This document shows positions 10,642-22,668 of a DNA stretch of 64,000 nt, in pieces; the stretch's first letter is position 1; each line of letters starts with the position of its first letter. Source of the DNA: Phytophthora colocasiae. Its lineage: Eukaryota > Oomycota > Peronosporomycetes > Peronosporales > Peronosporaceae. The stretch lies in assembly GCA_018806915.1 (NCBI GenBank), contig JAGKQI010000091.1:2604001-2668000 (forward strand), given 5' to 3'. Position numbers and translations under genes: made by a program. The notes under the pieces were generated by a model. The model saw only the letters and a list, made by a program, of their open reading frames with translations. It searched no databases and was not told the DNA's origin.

Positions 10642-13430
10642 CACCGCCGTCGTCAATCCCGTCGCCGTCGCCCTCATCCCTGCAGTCTGTGCCATCTTCG
10701 CTAGTCCGGAATCTGGAAGCGGATCTGGAATCCGGAAGTCACATGTCTTCGTTCCATAGTCTTTCTGATAGGACGAATTCGGCACGTACCTCCAGTATGT
10801 TCGAGACTTCCGGAGGATCAAGTGAGTCAATGGCGAGTGCGACTTCCGGAACTCGGACTTCCAGAGAGAGCACCTCGGATTCTTCTGGATTCGGGATGAG
10901 CAGAAGTGCAGGAACGCATATGCCATTCTCCGCCTTCAGGCCGATGGCGATGACCGCACGGGGATCTGGAAGTGCTACGCCGATGGATTCTGGAATCGCT
11001 TTCCAGATTTCCCACAGGAACCCGGATGCCGAAGATCAAGACGTCCTCAAGGGATCAGACTTGAATCGCGAGAAGCCCAGGAAGAAGCGTACAAAGTCAT
11101 CTTCAAGGAGGCGAGAAATGCTTCAGGAATCCCAGGCTGTAGACGCATCCCGATCACGAGGCATTCAGAAGTCTGGGAGTTGGGATCGTGAAGTTCCAGA
11201 AACTTCAGCAAGGTCTGAGCGCTCTTCGAAGTCCGCCAGTTCTGGATCCACGCAAGTTGCCCTGAACACAATGTTCCAACTTCAGAAGGTCATGGCCAGG
11301 ATGGAAGATCAGCAAGGGTCTGCGCTGGAGAGGATGTCAGGCGATCTGGATGCGAAGCTTGAACGCCTTCTGGATTCCAAGTTTCAAAGACTCTTCCAGA
11401 AGAAGGAAGCGATCCCAGATCTGGTCTCTGACGAGGATTCACGCTTGACAGTCAAGAATCTGGAGGTTCGGTCATCCGGACACCAATCTCACAAGCGGCA
11501 GCCGGAAGCAGTTCGAGGTTCCGCCGCCAAGTCGAGCTCCTCCAAGGACGCGAGGGTGAAGGAGCTTCAGCAAGAACTCGAAGCCTCGGAGTCTGCGCGG
11601 AAGAAGGAAGGAGAAGCAGCGAGGGCTGTCCAGAAGTTTTTGGCCACCCAAGTTCGCGACCTGAAATCGGTGGCTGCCAAGGCCCCTGTCGCAGCTGAGA
11701 CAGATGGGCGTAATCATGATTCTCAGGAATCAGGTGCGTCCCATCATCCGACTCTGTACCCAATATCCAGTAACGCATCCTGAGGTGCATCCCATCTGAG
11801 TTCTCGTAAAACAGATGTTGGGAATCCAGATGAAGCCTTTGCCGCACAGCTTGAGGCAGCTCTCCAACTGGTCACTCGTGAATCCAAGACCCCTAGGGCT
11901 CAAGTGGCCAAGTCCTCGACACCCCAGGCGCTCGTGGTGAAGAAGGAATCAACATCCAGAAGGAGAGAGGCGTCTGGAAGCGAGAGCCGGGGTATCCGGA
12001 AGCGTTCAGGTGAGGATGGCTCGAAGAAGCGTTCGTCCAAGGAGTCTGGATCGTCGAAGCGGGGTTCAACGTCCAAGCGTGAGAAGGGTGGAACTTCCAG
12101 AAGGAAATCCCCTTCAGGATATCTAAGTTCTTCGGATCCAAGTTCTGAATCGAGTAGTTCTTCGGATTCCGGAAGTTCGGATAGCAGTTCGTTCGAAGAC
12201 AAGACTCCTGCGGTGATGACGACCAAGTCCGGAGGGACGATGACATACATGTTCAAGCCATTCGTGAATGCAAGCACTTTGGAAGACTTCGATGAGAAGG
12301 CGGCGCTTGCCACTCGGATGCGCTGGCTGGAACGCTTCCAGAGTATGTCCGTTCAGGGTGGCTGGGCCGATAACGTGAAAATCTACGAGATGAAGCTCAA
12401 GTTGTCTCCGGCCGTCCGGAACTGGAGAGCGAATCTGGATCCGAAGGTCCGTCGCAACTGGAAAAGATTCCTAAAGGCTTTCAAGGAGCGCTACTGTAAG
12501 GCGAGGACTTCGGATGCGGAAAGGTACTATACGATGGTTCAGAAGAAGCATGAGACGCCTTTGGATTTCTATTACCGCCTGAACAAGGTGGCTGATAGAG
12601 CCGGTATCCGGATCGACGGATCGACCAAGCTCCGTGAGCAGCATCTGAAAGCCTTCACCAAGAAGCTTCTGGATTCCAGACTCCGGACTACCCTCCAAGG
12701 TCAACGCCTTCGGAGTTTGGAAGATGTCGAGTACGTCCTGAAGCAACATGAAGAACTGAATTTGGAAGACGACTACGACACTCCACCTCCGAAGCGGGAT
12801 TTCCGGGCGGATAACGTACCTCGTGATAAGTTTCGCCCAAAGCGTTCCGGATCCGGAAGAGCATACACTGCTCAGAGTGACGCTGACTCTGAAGATCCTG
12901 ACCGACACGTCCGTTTTCAGGATGAGGAAGACAAGATGACTCTGGAAGCCGCGAAAGCATCTGCGTCTACGAAGTCTGGCGATCCAGATTCCGGATTCCC
13001 GACCATGGATGATCTCTCAGATACCGTCTTCAAGATTCTTCAAGAGGGAGGCTGGAGGCCCCGATCCCCTTCAGGACGCCAAGGTGACCAACAATCTTCG
13101 GAGCATCAAGACTCCAGACGCCAAGGTTTCCGGAATCCGAATTACAGTGCAAGGTACTGAGAGAACTGCCGCAATTTCGGACATGTCAAGGAGGATTGTT
13201 GGGCAGATATCGAGTGTGAACGCTGTCATCGGAAGGGCCATCCTGTGCGATTCTGTCGGATGCGTCAGTGTGATTTCTGCAACAAGTATCACGATGGGCA
13301 TTGTGAGGAGCTGGAGGCCCTTCGGGATCTCAAGAGTCTCGTTCAACAAGGAGCTTTGGATATACCGACTGCTATCCGGAAGAAACTTCTGGATGGAGAT
13401 GCAGATTCTGGGGAACAACCGTTAAACTAG
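10642..13430 (+). pseudogene. Gypsy-1 gag, C-terminal part with capsid domain and zinc knuckles
   Basis: This is in frame with 3491-5033. The first section (to about 11,780) is Ser/Arg/Lys-rich and predicted disordered, with a coiled-coil-like stretch near 11,270-11,400. A TGA at 11781-11783 interrupts. The frame then continues through a basic Ser-rich tract into a classical retrotransposon gag/capsid region (about 12,250-12,760). A second TGA at 13158-13160 sits where the first Cys of the first CCHC knuckle should be. The remaining pattern fits CX2CX4HX4C twice (13159-13200, 13216-13260) plus a CX2C...HXXC variant. The frame ends at 13430. Gag packages element RNA. Two stops make this copy unable to give full-length Gag unless TGA is read through. 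Confidence 0.82.
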
Positions 13431-13483
13431 GAAGCCCGCTGGATGGGGATCCAGAACGCGCCGGGCTCAAGAAACACCCAGAA

Positions 13484-16400
13484 TTGTGCGTCTTAGCGTA
13501 CGTTGGTCCAGAGTTGAAACGACAAGCTAACCATCAATGCATGACTGTGACTCAAGATGTCGACTTTCTCCTTCCAGATTCTAAACTTCCGGATGACAAT
13601 GATTTCGGAAGGTCGGATGATTGGAATCCTGACAATCGGGATGACACTCCAATAGAATTCAGATTGAAGCCTGGTGAAAGTTACGGATGGTGGGAAGAAC
13701 ACCGTTCGGAGACGTCGAAGAGAGTTGCGATGGTGCATGGTGCAGTGAGCAATGTCAGGACAGACATCCATCTGGATTCCGGAGCTCCCGTGAGCATGCT
13801 GAGTTTGGATCTTGCGCGTAGACTCAAACTCAAGCTGGATTTTGGAAAACAGCTTCGGGTATCCGGATTGGGAGGCGTCCCGACGATCATCACTGCCCGA
13901 ACCGAAGTGAAACTTACCCTGGGTTTGAATGTGGTTTACATTCTGGAACTTTGGGTGGCGAATATTGGTGAAGGTGTTGACGTGTTGCTTGGGATGGATT
14001 TTATGTATTCTGCTGGAGTGCGGTTGTGCATTCGTGAAGGACTGGTCCAACTTCCTGATGAAGAAAACGTTATGCTTTCCGGAAGAACTTTCGACCAGCA
14101 GAAGAAGGGATTACGTTTGGAAGTCCGGAGTCCGGAAACCCTGATACTTGGACCAGGTGAACAAGCTGTCGTCCGGATTAATTACGGGCAGAGCAATCCG
14201 CAACGTGAAGTGGTCTGGGCTGGCAGAGGTGATCGCTGGGTGACGCAGCTGATATATGGGGCGAAGTCCTGGGCGGTCGCTGTGAAGGTGGTAAATATTT
14301 CGGATAAGGATGTTTGGATCGACACAAACACCCCGGTCGCCCAGATTGTGGAATACGGATGCTATCCATTTGGAAGGTTCGTCAGACCTGGACTCCGGAG
14401 GTATCGTGAATGGGAAGTCCTGATCTACGAGAACACCAATTCTCATCAGGAAGTATTACGTCAACGAAGATACCTTCAGGCGATCCAAGCTTCCCAACCC
14501 CCAAGTGTCCAGAAGCCGGAATATCCCTGGCCCAAGAAACTTTTGATGAGACCTCCCAGGGGTGGTTCTGAAGTCCGCATGGTTCGACTACAAGATCCCC
14601 CGAAGGATATTCAGAAAGGTGAAAGGCCGCTTCCAGATGCCGCCGTTTCGGAATTTCAGAATCCTGATAGCATATTGACTGTAAATGAACATCGGGAGGG
14701 AATTTCGAACGAGACTTCAGGAAGACAACAGGTTCCCGAAGGCGATGGTTTTCTGGATTCCGACGGTGACGAGTGGTTTGATGCGATCTCCATGGATGAG
14801 AATGTGCCAAGGGACGAGATTCCAGACGGTTTGCCTGACGCAGAAGAGGATTCTGGAATGGATCAATCAGGAAGACAATTTAATCTGGAAGCTGTGAAGA
14901 AGGCCATCCTGAAGTTGGAAACGAAGTTTGTCAGGTGTCTGCATCTGAATGCGGAAGAGCTCGCCTTGGAACCAGCTGTGTATGTGCATGAAGGGAGTGA
15001 TATGTTGTCACACTTGAAGGATCAACTCGTCATGCTTCCGGAAGTACACGAGCTAAGTCCGAAGTGTGATATCGAGAAGGCAGATGTGGGAGAATCCGGA
15101 AAGACTACTCCAGAAGAAGAGCGAAAGCTTCGAGGAATCCTGAGACGGCATCGCAGTATCTTTCTGGGCGATGGAAATGCAGCTCCAGCCACCGCCAGAG
15201 GTGTGATTTGCGATCTGGATGTTGGAACGGCTAAACCTGTCGCGCAACGCCCACGTTCTATCGCTCCTCACTTAGCGGTCAAAGTGTACGAACTTCTGAA
15301 GAAGCTTTTGGAAACTGGATTGATCGAGCACTCGGAATCTCCATGGGCATCACCGATTGTTATTGTCCTGAAGAAGAACGGTGTTGACATCCGGATGTGT
15401 ATTGACTATCGGGTGGTAAACGGATTTATTGTGTTATCCAACTATCCGCTTCCCCTGATTGACGATCTCCTGATTGGCTTCGAAAGCGCAATGTGGTTCA
15501 TGAGTTTGGATATGGCCAGTGGATTCTGGGCTATCAGGATGTCTGAACGTGCCAAGCTGATCTCCGCTTTCGTGTGCCCCTTTGGACACTTTCAGTGGAT
15601 CCGGATGCCATTCGGGTTGAAGAACGCCCCTTTGGTATATCAGGCAGTAATCAATAACTGCTTGTGGGGGTTTGTGCGCCTATCCCCGGAAGAGGAAGCA
15701 GAAGTGGATCAGGAAGTCTTGGATTTTCTGAAGTTGACTCCATCTGAAAATCTGGATTCTGGAAGTTTAGAATCTGGAAGTTCCCCTTCAGAAATCCAAG
15801 TGCCAATTCTCTCAGATATAATGACCGTGTTCCAGAGGAATATCCCAGCTCCTTCACAGATGAACCCGGTACTGGGACGCAGTTCGTATATCGACGATAT
15901 CGCTCACGGCGCGCCGACTTGGGATCAGTTATGTGAAGATCTGGATGCACTACTATTCAGGCTGCGTTATTGGAACATCTCGGTGAGCCTCCCGAAGAGT
16001 GAATTTGGAAAGCTAGCCATCCCGTACCTGTCCCACGAAATCAGTGCTGAAGGAATCCGAGCTACCCCGAAGATTGCAAAAGGTGTTTTGGATCTTCCGT
16101 TTCCGGAAACCCTGAAAGGGGTGCAGTCGTTCCTCGGAAGCCTGAACTACTATCATAAATTCATTGAAGACTTCCCGGTTATTGCCGCTGTTCTCTATGA
16201 ACTTTCGGATGAGCAGATCAGGGCGGGAAGGAATTTGGATCAGGCGAAGGAGGCATTTGGAATCCTGAAGCACAAGATCGTCTCGACCCCATTGCTTCGG
16301 CATCCTGATAGAAATCGACCATTCGTGATCATTCCGCATGCCAATGCATGGGCCGCATGTGCTGTCCTCGGTCAGGAATACAACGGTGTGATCCACCCTG

Positions 16401-19100
16401 TCCGGTATACTGGCCGCGTCCTGAATGATTCCGAAATCCGTTATCATATTGCGGAAAAAAAATCATTGCGATCCTGAGAGTACTTCAGGTCTTCCGAACG
16501 CTGATTGAGCAGTCCGAACTGATTGTGTACACCCGATACTCCGTCCTGAAGTGGGTCATCACCTCGAAGTCTGCTGATGGTAGGTGTGTTCCTTGGGGAC
16601 TTGCACTTTCACATTGGAATCTGGATATCCGGAAGGTTCAAAGGGACGAAGACGGATTGGCTGCGATAATGGGTGCTGGGATAACCCCACGAGAGCATCT
16701 GGATAAGATTTCGGAATCCCTGATCCCTTCGAAAGGACGCATCCGGAAGCCGCCAGTGGTGAGCATCGAGATGTTGGAAGCGAACTACGAAGGTGTTATC
16801 CTGAGTTTCGATGGTGCTGCCAAGACTTCCACCCGGAAAGGAAGTTGCGGGTGTGTTCTCTGGAAGCTACCTGGATGGAAGGTTCTGGAAGCCCGAGGTT
16901 TCATTCTGGATGACGTCACCGTGAATGACGCTGAGTACCATGGACTTCTGAAGGGCATGGATATGGCATCTGGAAGAGGCATTCAGGATTTGGTGGTTGT
17001 GGGAGATTCCAGAATTGTGATTCAGCAAGTACAAGGACTGATCAACTGTAACCAACCACATCTTCAGAAACACCTTGCGGAAGCGGAAGTTCTGAAATCC
17101 AGATTTCAGAAGGTCAGATTTGTGCATCTCAAACGAGAATACAATCAGGCTGCCGACTACCTGACGACCAAGACATTGGTTCAAGGAGAATCCTGGGAGG
17201 TTTCCGACGAAAGTGACCTGAGACATTTGGAACTTGTTTCCAAAATCCAAGATAAGTTGGTGAAATCAGAACTGTCGGAGGCCCATCCTTCAGATATCCA
17301 GATTCAGGAATCCGGAATCCCGGATGACAACGACCTTCCCGGACCAGATTCGGAACCGTTACCAGAGTCTGCGCGAGTGATGGCTGTCATTGCGGAAGCT
17401 GGGGATCCAGAAGGAAACGATCCGGATGCCCCTCCGATGGGACCATTGGAACTTCAAGCCGAGCGTTGGAGACGGATCAAGGTCCATCAGGATGCCGACG
17501 AATACCTGTCTGAGCTGAAGGCGTTCCTGAAAGGGGATTTCCAGAGGTTTTCGCATAAACGTCTCCGGAAGATTGCAAAGGTTGCTGACTTGTTCACTTT
17601 GGATTCCAGAAACATTCTCTTCAGGATGTCCACAGTCACCCAGAAGCGACCTCGAGATTTTCTGGGAGAACTTCGATTGGTGGTTCCGGAATCCTTACGT
17701 TCTGATATGCTTCACTATGCCCACGAAGATTTCCAAGGTGGACACCAGGGCATCCGGAGGACTCATGAGAAATTGCTTTCGGAATACTATTGGCCTGGGA
17801 TGTATGCAGATGTGGAACGTCATGTGAAGGAGTGTGTGGATTGTGCATCCGGAAAGGGACGGCCTCCGAATCCAGGTTCGTCACCTGGAAGCATCGAGCC
17901 ATCATGTCCTTTCGAAGTTGTCTCGATGGATTTCGTGACGCACCTTCCAAAATCCGCACGCGGAAACACTTTCCTACTCCTGTTTCAGGATATGTTTTCC
18001 GGATACGTGATGTGCAAGCCCATGTCTTCGACGACTGCCCAAGATGTTGCAGAAGTGTATGAACAAGTGGTATTCCAGAAGTTTGGATCAAGTTCCCTGA
18101 TCCGACACGATCAGGATCCCCGATTCATGAGTGCCGTCTTCGAGTGCTTCCGGAATCTACTTGGGAGTCTCCAAAGGGCAACATTGGGATACCGTCCGCA
18201 GGCAAATGGCCAGCAGGAACGTTCCGTTCAGACGGTAGTTCGAAGCATCCGGGCGTATATTATGGAAGCGGATCAAAGTGATTGGGATGACCATGTGGAA
18301 AGGCTGATGTTCGCTCTAAATACCTCTTTCGATGCAACGCGCCTGGAAACCCCCTTCTATCTAATCCATGGTTGGGACGCCCAGAGTACAATTTCAGCAA
18401 TGCTGGGTCCAAAGCCACATAGTATTCCTGAAAGGTCAGCGTACGAATGGAGACGAAAAATGCAGAGGGACTACAGCTACGCTGTGGCTTTTGCAGAAGG
18501 ACTTCAGAAGAAAGCCAAGCGTCACCGTTCCGAAATCCAAACGCAAAAGTGGAAAGAGCTTTCGGAAGGCTGAAATCCGGATTTTCGGAAGGCGATTCCG
18601 TGTGGTTATATATTCCGAAAGTCCAGACTGGGCTAAGTAGGAAACTGGCCCACATGTGGCATGGACCATTCCGGATTGCTGAAGTGCATCAGGACTTCCG
18701 GGTGAAACTCAAGGTCGAGGGCACGGGATATCGTGTCAACCCTTGGGTGCATATCAGCCGCTTGAAACCCCGAGCACTCTTCCCGAAACGTCCTACCACG
18801 GAGATCCAAGTGGACGAGGACGATGACTTTGACGCTGCCCTTCTTCCGGAAGACAGTTGTAATCCGGATGCCGAAGAGAACGAGTACGAAGTCGAAAAGA
18901 TTTTGGATCTTCGATGGTCCAAACGTACTCGGACGTCGAAAAGGAATCGGGAATACCTGGTCAAATGGAAAGGCTATCCGGATCCGGAATGGCTTCCAGT
19001 GTCCCAGTTAAGCTGCGGTGCCCTTCTTTACGAATTTAATCAAGGGGCAAGGGCGCGAGCGAGGTTACAGGCTATGCAAGCCGGAGACGACCATCCCTAA
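13484..19100 (+). pseudogene. Gypsy-1 pol: protease, RT, two RNase H domains, integrase, chromodomain (two frameshifts)
   Basis: The protease shows LDSGAPVSML (about 13,772). RT shows PFGLKNAP and the active site YIDD (about 15,888). The first RNase H reads PFVIIPHANAWA where a catalytic DAS is expected, so its key Asp is gone. An A8 run at 16455-16462 shifts frame. A second RNase H (16,800-17,180) has SFDGAAK, NDAEYHGLLKG, GDSRIVIQQ and QAADYL, a full D-E-D-D set of the archaeal/plant-like type. The integrase follows, with the HHCC zinc region, D in MDFVTHL, D in RHDQDPRF and E in GQQERSV. A second frameshift lies near 18,566-18,573. The final frame (to 19100) ends in a chromodomain (YEVEKILD...YLVKWKGYPDPEWLP). 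The homopolymer shift could be an assembly error. Confidence 0.88.
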
Positions 19101-19370
19101 GTCTAGACTTCCGGATGCTATCATCCGGGAAGTTTTGAGAAGGGGATTCCTGAACTGTGACTACCGATTGAACTTTGATTTGATTACGATTGGAAACTGA
19201 TTTCGGATTATGATGGAACTTTGGAATCCTGGGTTTCAGAAGGATGGATATGAAGGAGATGAACAAAAGCTGACTTTCGGAGAAGTGAGGTGTATTACGA
19301 GTGATTAGTGACGAATTACGTATGGAAAACATGGAGAATTGGAAGACTCACTCGATCTGAACTACACCTC

Positions 19371-22193
19371 CTAGTTTCCGTAGTTCCAAAGGGCATCGAT
19401 CCGGATGCGCTGATCCGCAGGAATCAGGGTGCTTTGGACTTCCGGTGGAAGATGAGCAATGCGATCCTGATCCGAAGTGGAGAAGCTCCACTGAACACGT
19501 GCAGGCTCCATGGCATCCAGAATCCCAAGCTGTTCCTTGAGCGAGTATGGTTCCGAAGTCCCAGGCTTGAAGTGTTCTGGATCCATCAGGATCCAGTGAC
19601 AAAGTTTCGCAGGGTACTTCCAGACGCACGTCTCATTCCAGATGGATTTTGGAAGCTTGGAAGAGATCTTTTGGAGCAACGGGATCGCCTTCTTCCTAAG
19701 GGACGAGTGGCGCTTCGATCGCTCGGAGTAGATCCGTACGAGCTTCGGATGCACAGCTTCGGAAGTGTCGAACGTGAGCCAATGAGTTTCTTCCCAGAAG
19801 GCCTGGAGATGACCGCTCACGAAAGAAAGCCAGGTGTCAAGAGCCTCCAAGGCGTTCGCATCCAGATCGCTGCGCTTATGGAAGAGTAGATCCCGAGGCC
19901 GACAACTGTATGCGTGTTCCCAAGGACGCTCATCCAGAAGCGGAGGAAGCTCGGACGCCCGGATCACGAAGCGCTCTTTCAGAAGGTCGAAATCAAACCT
20001 GTTGGGAGCGGAATCCGGAAACCCGAGAGTCTGAGTGGTCGCTGTGGACGTCGGATCTCCCTTCTTCATACGAACTCCGTAGTGGAGCCAAGATGCCACT
20101 CCCTCGGTCGGATTCTCGATGGTCTGCTTGTCGAGTCTTGTCAGGTTCCCAAAGTCTTTGGCAGCTAGATAGGAGGTTGACCGGTCATGTGCACGATAGC
20201 CCCTGGATGCTGACTTGGGAGAGCGGTTGGAACGACGACGCTTGGATTTCGGAGACTGAACGTCAGGATCACGGCGAGAGGAACTTGAGTGGCCCTGATC
20301 ATCATCTGGATGCACCACCTCTGTCTCATCTGGAATGAAGTCTTCATCCACTGTCTTGTCATCTACCGTTTCCGTAACCAAGGCTTCCGGATCCGGATCT
20401 TCGACGTCGTCTTCTCCATCCACAAGAGGTCCCCAGTACTCTGGCTCGATACCTTCATCCTGAAGTCCATCGAGAACACCTTCAGCCATCTGGAAGTACC
20501 GACGCGGGACGTACTTGGTCCACGGAATGTCATCCAACTTGTTCCAGAACATCATCCGAGTGAGCATCTCCACGAGAGGTTTCAACTGGAAAGCCACGTG
20601 AACTGCACGGTCTTCACGAATCCATTCCAGAGCCCCGGTATACTTGACTCCAGACATCATTAGTTTCTGAAGATCCAGACGCAAGTCACTCCAGACAACC
20701 GGGTAGTCCGTCAAGGACTCTCGAGCTTGCTTCTCCGTCCAGACTAGAGGATATTTGTCACTCCGACAGTCGTCATCCGAATGTTTAATCCACTCAAAAG
20801 GACGAGCCTGAATCACGTCGGGAGCCCTTGGGACCTTCTTCGAAGACTTGAATCCGGAACTGGAACGCTTGCGCTTGGAAGAAGACTTGGAACTTGGATT
20901 TCCGGATGCAGGTGCGCCAGAAGAACCACGACTCAGATCCAGATACGACGACGAATCGCTCTCCTTGGCATCACCGTCATCACTTCCGTGAGAAGGATGC
21001 AGTTCGACGAAAGGGGCCGAAGTGTGTCCTGGGTCATCCGTGGCGATGACACTGATGACTGTACGCCATTCCGAAGGAACAGTTGTGCCGTTCTGAAAGT
21101 GCTTCAGGATTTCCAGAAGCCGTTGCCAGTTCACAGTGACAGTCGACTGTCCTTCGCCGGCGCCAAGGAAGTTCATGACGTCGACAGCATTAAAGGCCAG
21201 TTTCTGGATGCGGTGTTCCAGAAGGAGATTCTGCGTCCGGGCATCATCCAAACGCTTCGTGAGATCTTCGACCTGCTTCCGGAGACCCCTCTTGTCGCGG
21301 TCATGCTCCTCCATCAGGTGCTTGATGTCGTCACGGGCGTTCTGGAGAGCCTCTTCTTTCTCAGAGACAGCTTCCGCGTGTCGAAGATCCAGATGACTTG
21401 TTACCAACTGGTAGTCCCGACGGAGCTCGGCGAGCTCATCGTGAACCCTGCCGACATTGACGAGATCCGGATCCTGATCTTCGAGCAGTGACTGCGTCCG
21501 GATGCACTTCTGGATGACTTTCCGAAGAGCAGAGACGGTCCCAAAGACGCGCTGCGCGAGATTCTCAGGGTCGTACTCCGAAACAAGGCTGGCGATCTCC
21601 CTCTTGACGGCGACGCTATCCAGAAGTGCGTGAAGCTGGTCATCCGGAAGCGAAGCTGGCCGAGGTGTCAGGATGAATTCCCGAAGGTCCAGATGACCGG
21701 CGCAGAAGTCGTGTAGCACTGCCATTTCCCTGGTGGACAGCTTCTCAGAATGCATCAGGACTTCCAAACCGCCATAGCCGTTCCGAAGAAAACTGTTGCC
21801 ATCACGATGCACTGTTGAAGCTGGAACGCCGACCACTTGCAAGTTGTCGTCGCGCTCGTGGGATGGAGGGGCCTTGAAGTAGATGGGACGCGAAGATTCA
21901 CTTCCGAACGCGGTGCCCTCGGACAGCCCGAACTCCTCCGCACTCTTGTGCGTGACAAACTTCGGGTAGACGCGATTGAGTGGCTCATCATCGTCCTCAG
22001 GACGCCTCCGCCTCCACCTGCGGGCGGGCAAGCCTCCGTGCCCTCGGCACCATGTCTCCCTCATCAACAACGCTATCTGGACCCCTGTCACTGCCGTGTC
22101 GTCCTGGTGCGACTCAGCGCCACCAGTGTCGCCCTCAACCGAGGTGTTGCCTGGTGGAGGCGCCGTGAACGTCGAAGGAGCGTCTGCTGACAT
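19371..22193 (-). CDS. Antisense ORF of Gypsy-1, 940 residues, unknown function
   Basis: This is a single uninterrupted minus-strand frame between the end of pol and the 3' LTR. The frame is open from 22487; I chose ATG 22193 because upstream residues look non-coding. The product has an acidic, low-complexity N-terminus and a long heptad-rich coiled coil (about residues 200-370, with runs such as EKEEALQNARDDIKHL). Two Lys/Arg/Ser clusters resemble nuclear signals (KSSSKRKRSSS and PKSKRRRSNRSPKS). An acidic linker and a Trp-rich globular C-terminal half follow. I recognise no catalytic domain. It shares the TCCGGA-rich base style of the rest of the element, so it is an old part of it. It stays open although the sense genes carry four lesions. 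Plant Tat-type elements also have extra, sometimes antisense, ORFs. Alternatives are a captured host gene or an element regulator. Confidence 0.72.
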   Translation of the reverse strand: MSADAPSTFTAPPPGNTSVEGDTGGAESHQDDTAVTGVQIALLMRETWCRGHGGLPARRWRRRRPEDDDEPLNRVYPKFVTHKSAEEFGLSEGTAFGSESSRPIYFKAPPSHERDDNLQVVGVPASTVHRDGNSFLRNGYGGLEVLMHSEKLSTREMAVLHDFCAGHLDLREFILTPRPASLPDDQLHALLDSVAVKREIASLVSEYDPENLAQRVFGTVSALRKVIQKCIRTQSLLEDQDPDLVNVGRVHDELAELRRDYQLVTSHLDLRHAEAVSEKEEALQNARDDIKHLMEEHDRDKRGLRKQVEDLTKRLDDARTQNLLLEHRIQKLAFNAVDVMNFLGAGEGQSTVTVNWQRLLEILKHFQNGTTVPSEWRTVISVIATDDPGHTSAPFVELHPSHGSDDGDAKESDSSSYLDLSRGSSGAPASGNPSSKSSSKRKRSSSGFKSSKKVPRAPDVIQARPFEWIKHSDDDCRSDKYPLVWTEKQARESLTDYPVVWSDLRLDLQKLMMSGVKYTGALEWIREDRAVHVAFQLKPLVEMLTRMMFWNKLDDIPWTKYVPRRYFQMAEGVLDGLQDEGIEPEYWGPLVDGEDDVEDPDPEALVTETVDDKTVDEDFIPDETEVVHPDDDQGHSSSSRRDPDVQSPKSKRRRSNRSPKSASRGYRAHDRSTSYLAAKDFGNLTRLDKQTIENPTEGVASWLHYGVRMKKGDPTSTATTQTLGFPDSAPNRFDFDLLKERFVIRASELPPLLDERPWEHAYSCRPRDLLFHKRSDLDANALEALDTWLSFVSGHLQAFWEETHWLTFDTSEAVHPKLVRIYSERSKRHSSLRKKAIPLLQKISSKLPKSIWNETCVWKYPAKLCHWILMDPEHFKPGTSEPYSLKEQLGILDAMEPARVQWSFSTSDQDRIAHLPPEVQSTLIPADQRIRIDALWNYGN

Positions 22194-22668
22194 GATGTGA
22201 TCGTGCGGAATCGCTTGGGTGATCCGGAGCCTTGAAATTGCGAAATGTGTGGACCGACTGAATGATTCTTGCCGTTTGGACGTGCGCTGGGACCGGGGCG
22301 CTTGGGACCGGACGCAGAAGAGAAGCCACGTCAGCCAATTGATGGATGGAATGTGACCCAGTGTAGTGATTTGGACTTCCTGAACCCGGATAGGGTGAAC
22401 CCGGATACGTGAGACCCGGGTGGGTAGAACCTGGATACAGTGTGGGACGCCTGAAACCGGACCGTTCGACATTTGCGTGATGGGCATTTGGATGTATGGA
22501 ATCCGGAAACGCGACTCGACGACAAGTGCCGTTGTGAATTGCGGGATTGTGATCTGGATGTCTGCGGTGATCCGGTGATCTGGACGACTTGCCCACGCTT
22601 CGTCTCATAAGGACCTGTCAAGCTCGGAGGTAAATTCCTCAATGACAGCTCCTGACGAGAGGGACGGT
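22194..22668. other. Region between antisense ORF start and Gypsy-1 3' LTR
   Basis: No convincing coding. On the minus strand it would be the leader and promoter of the antisense ORF. On the plus strand its end (22655-22667, ACGAGAGGGACGG) is a plausible but weak polypurine tract for plus-strand priming next to the LTR. Confidence 0.5.
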
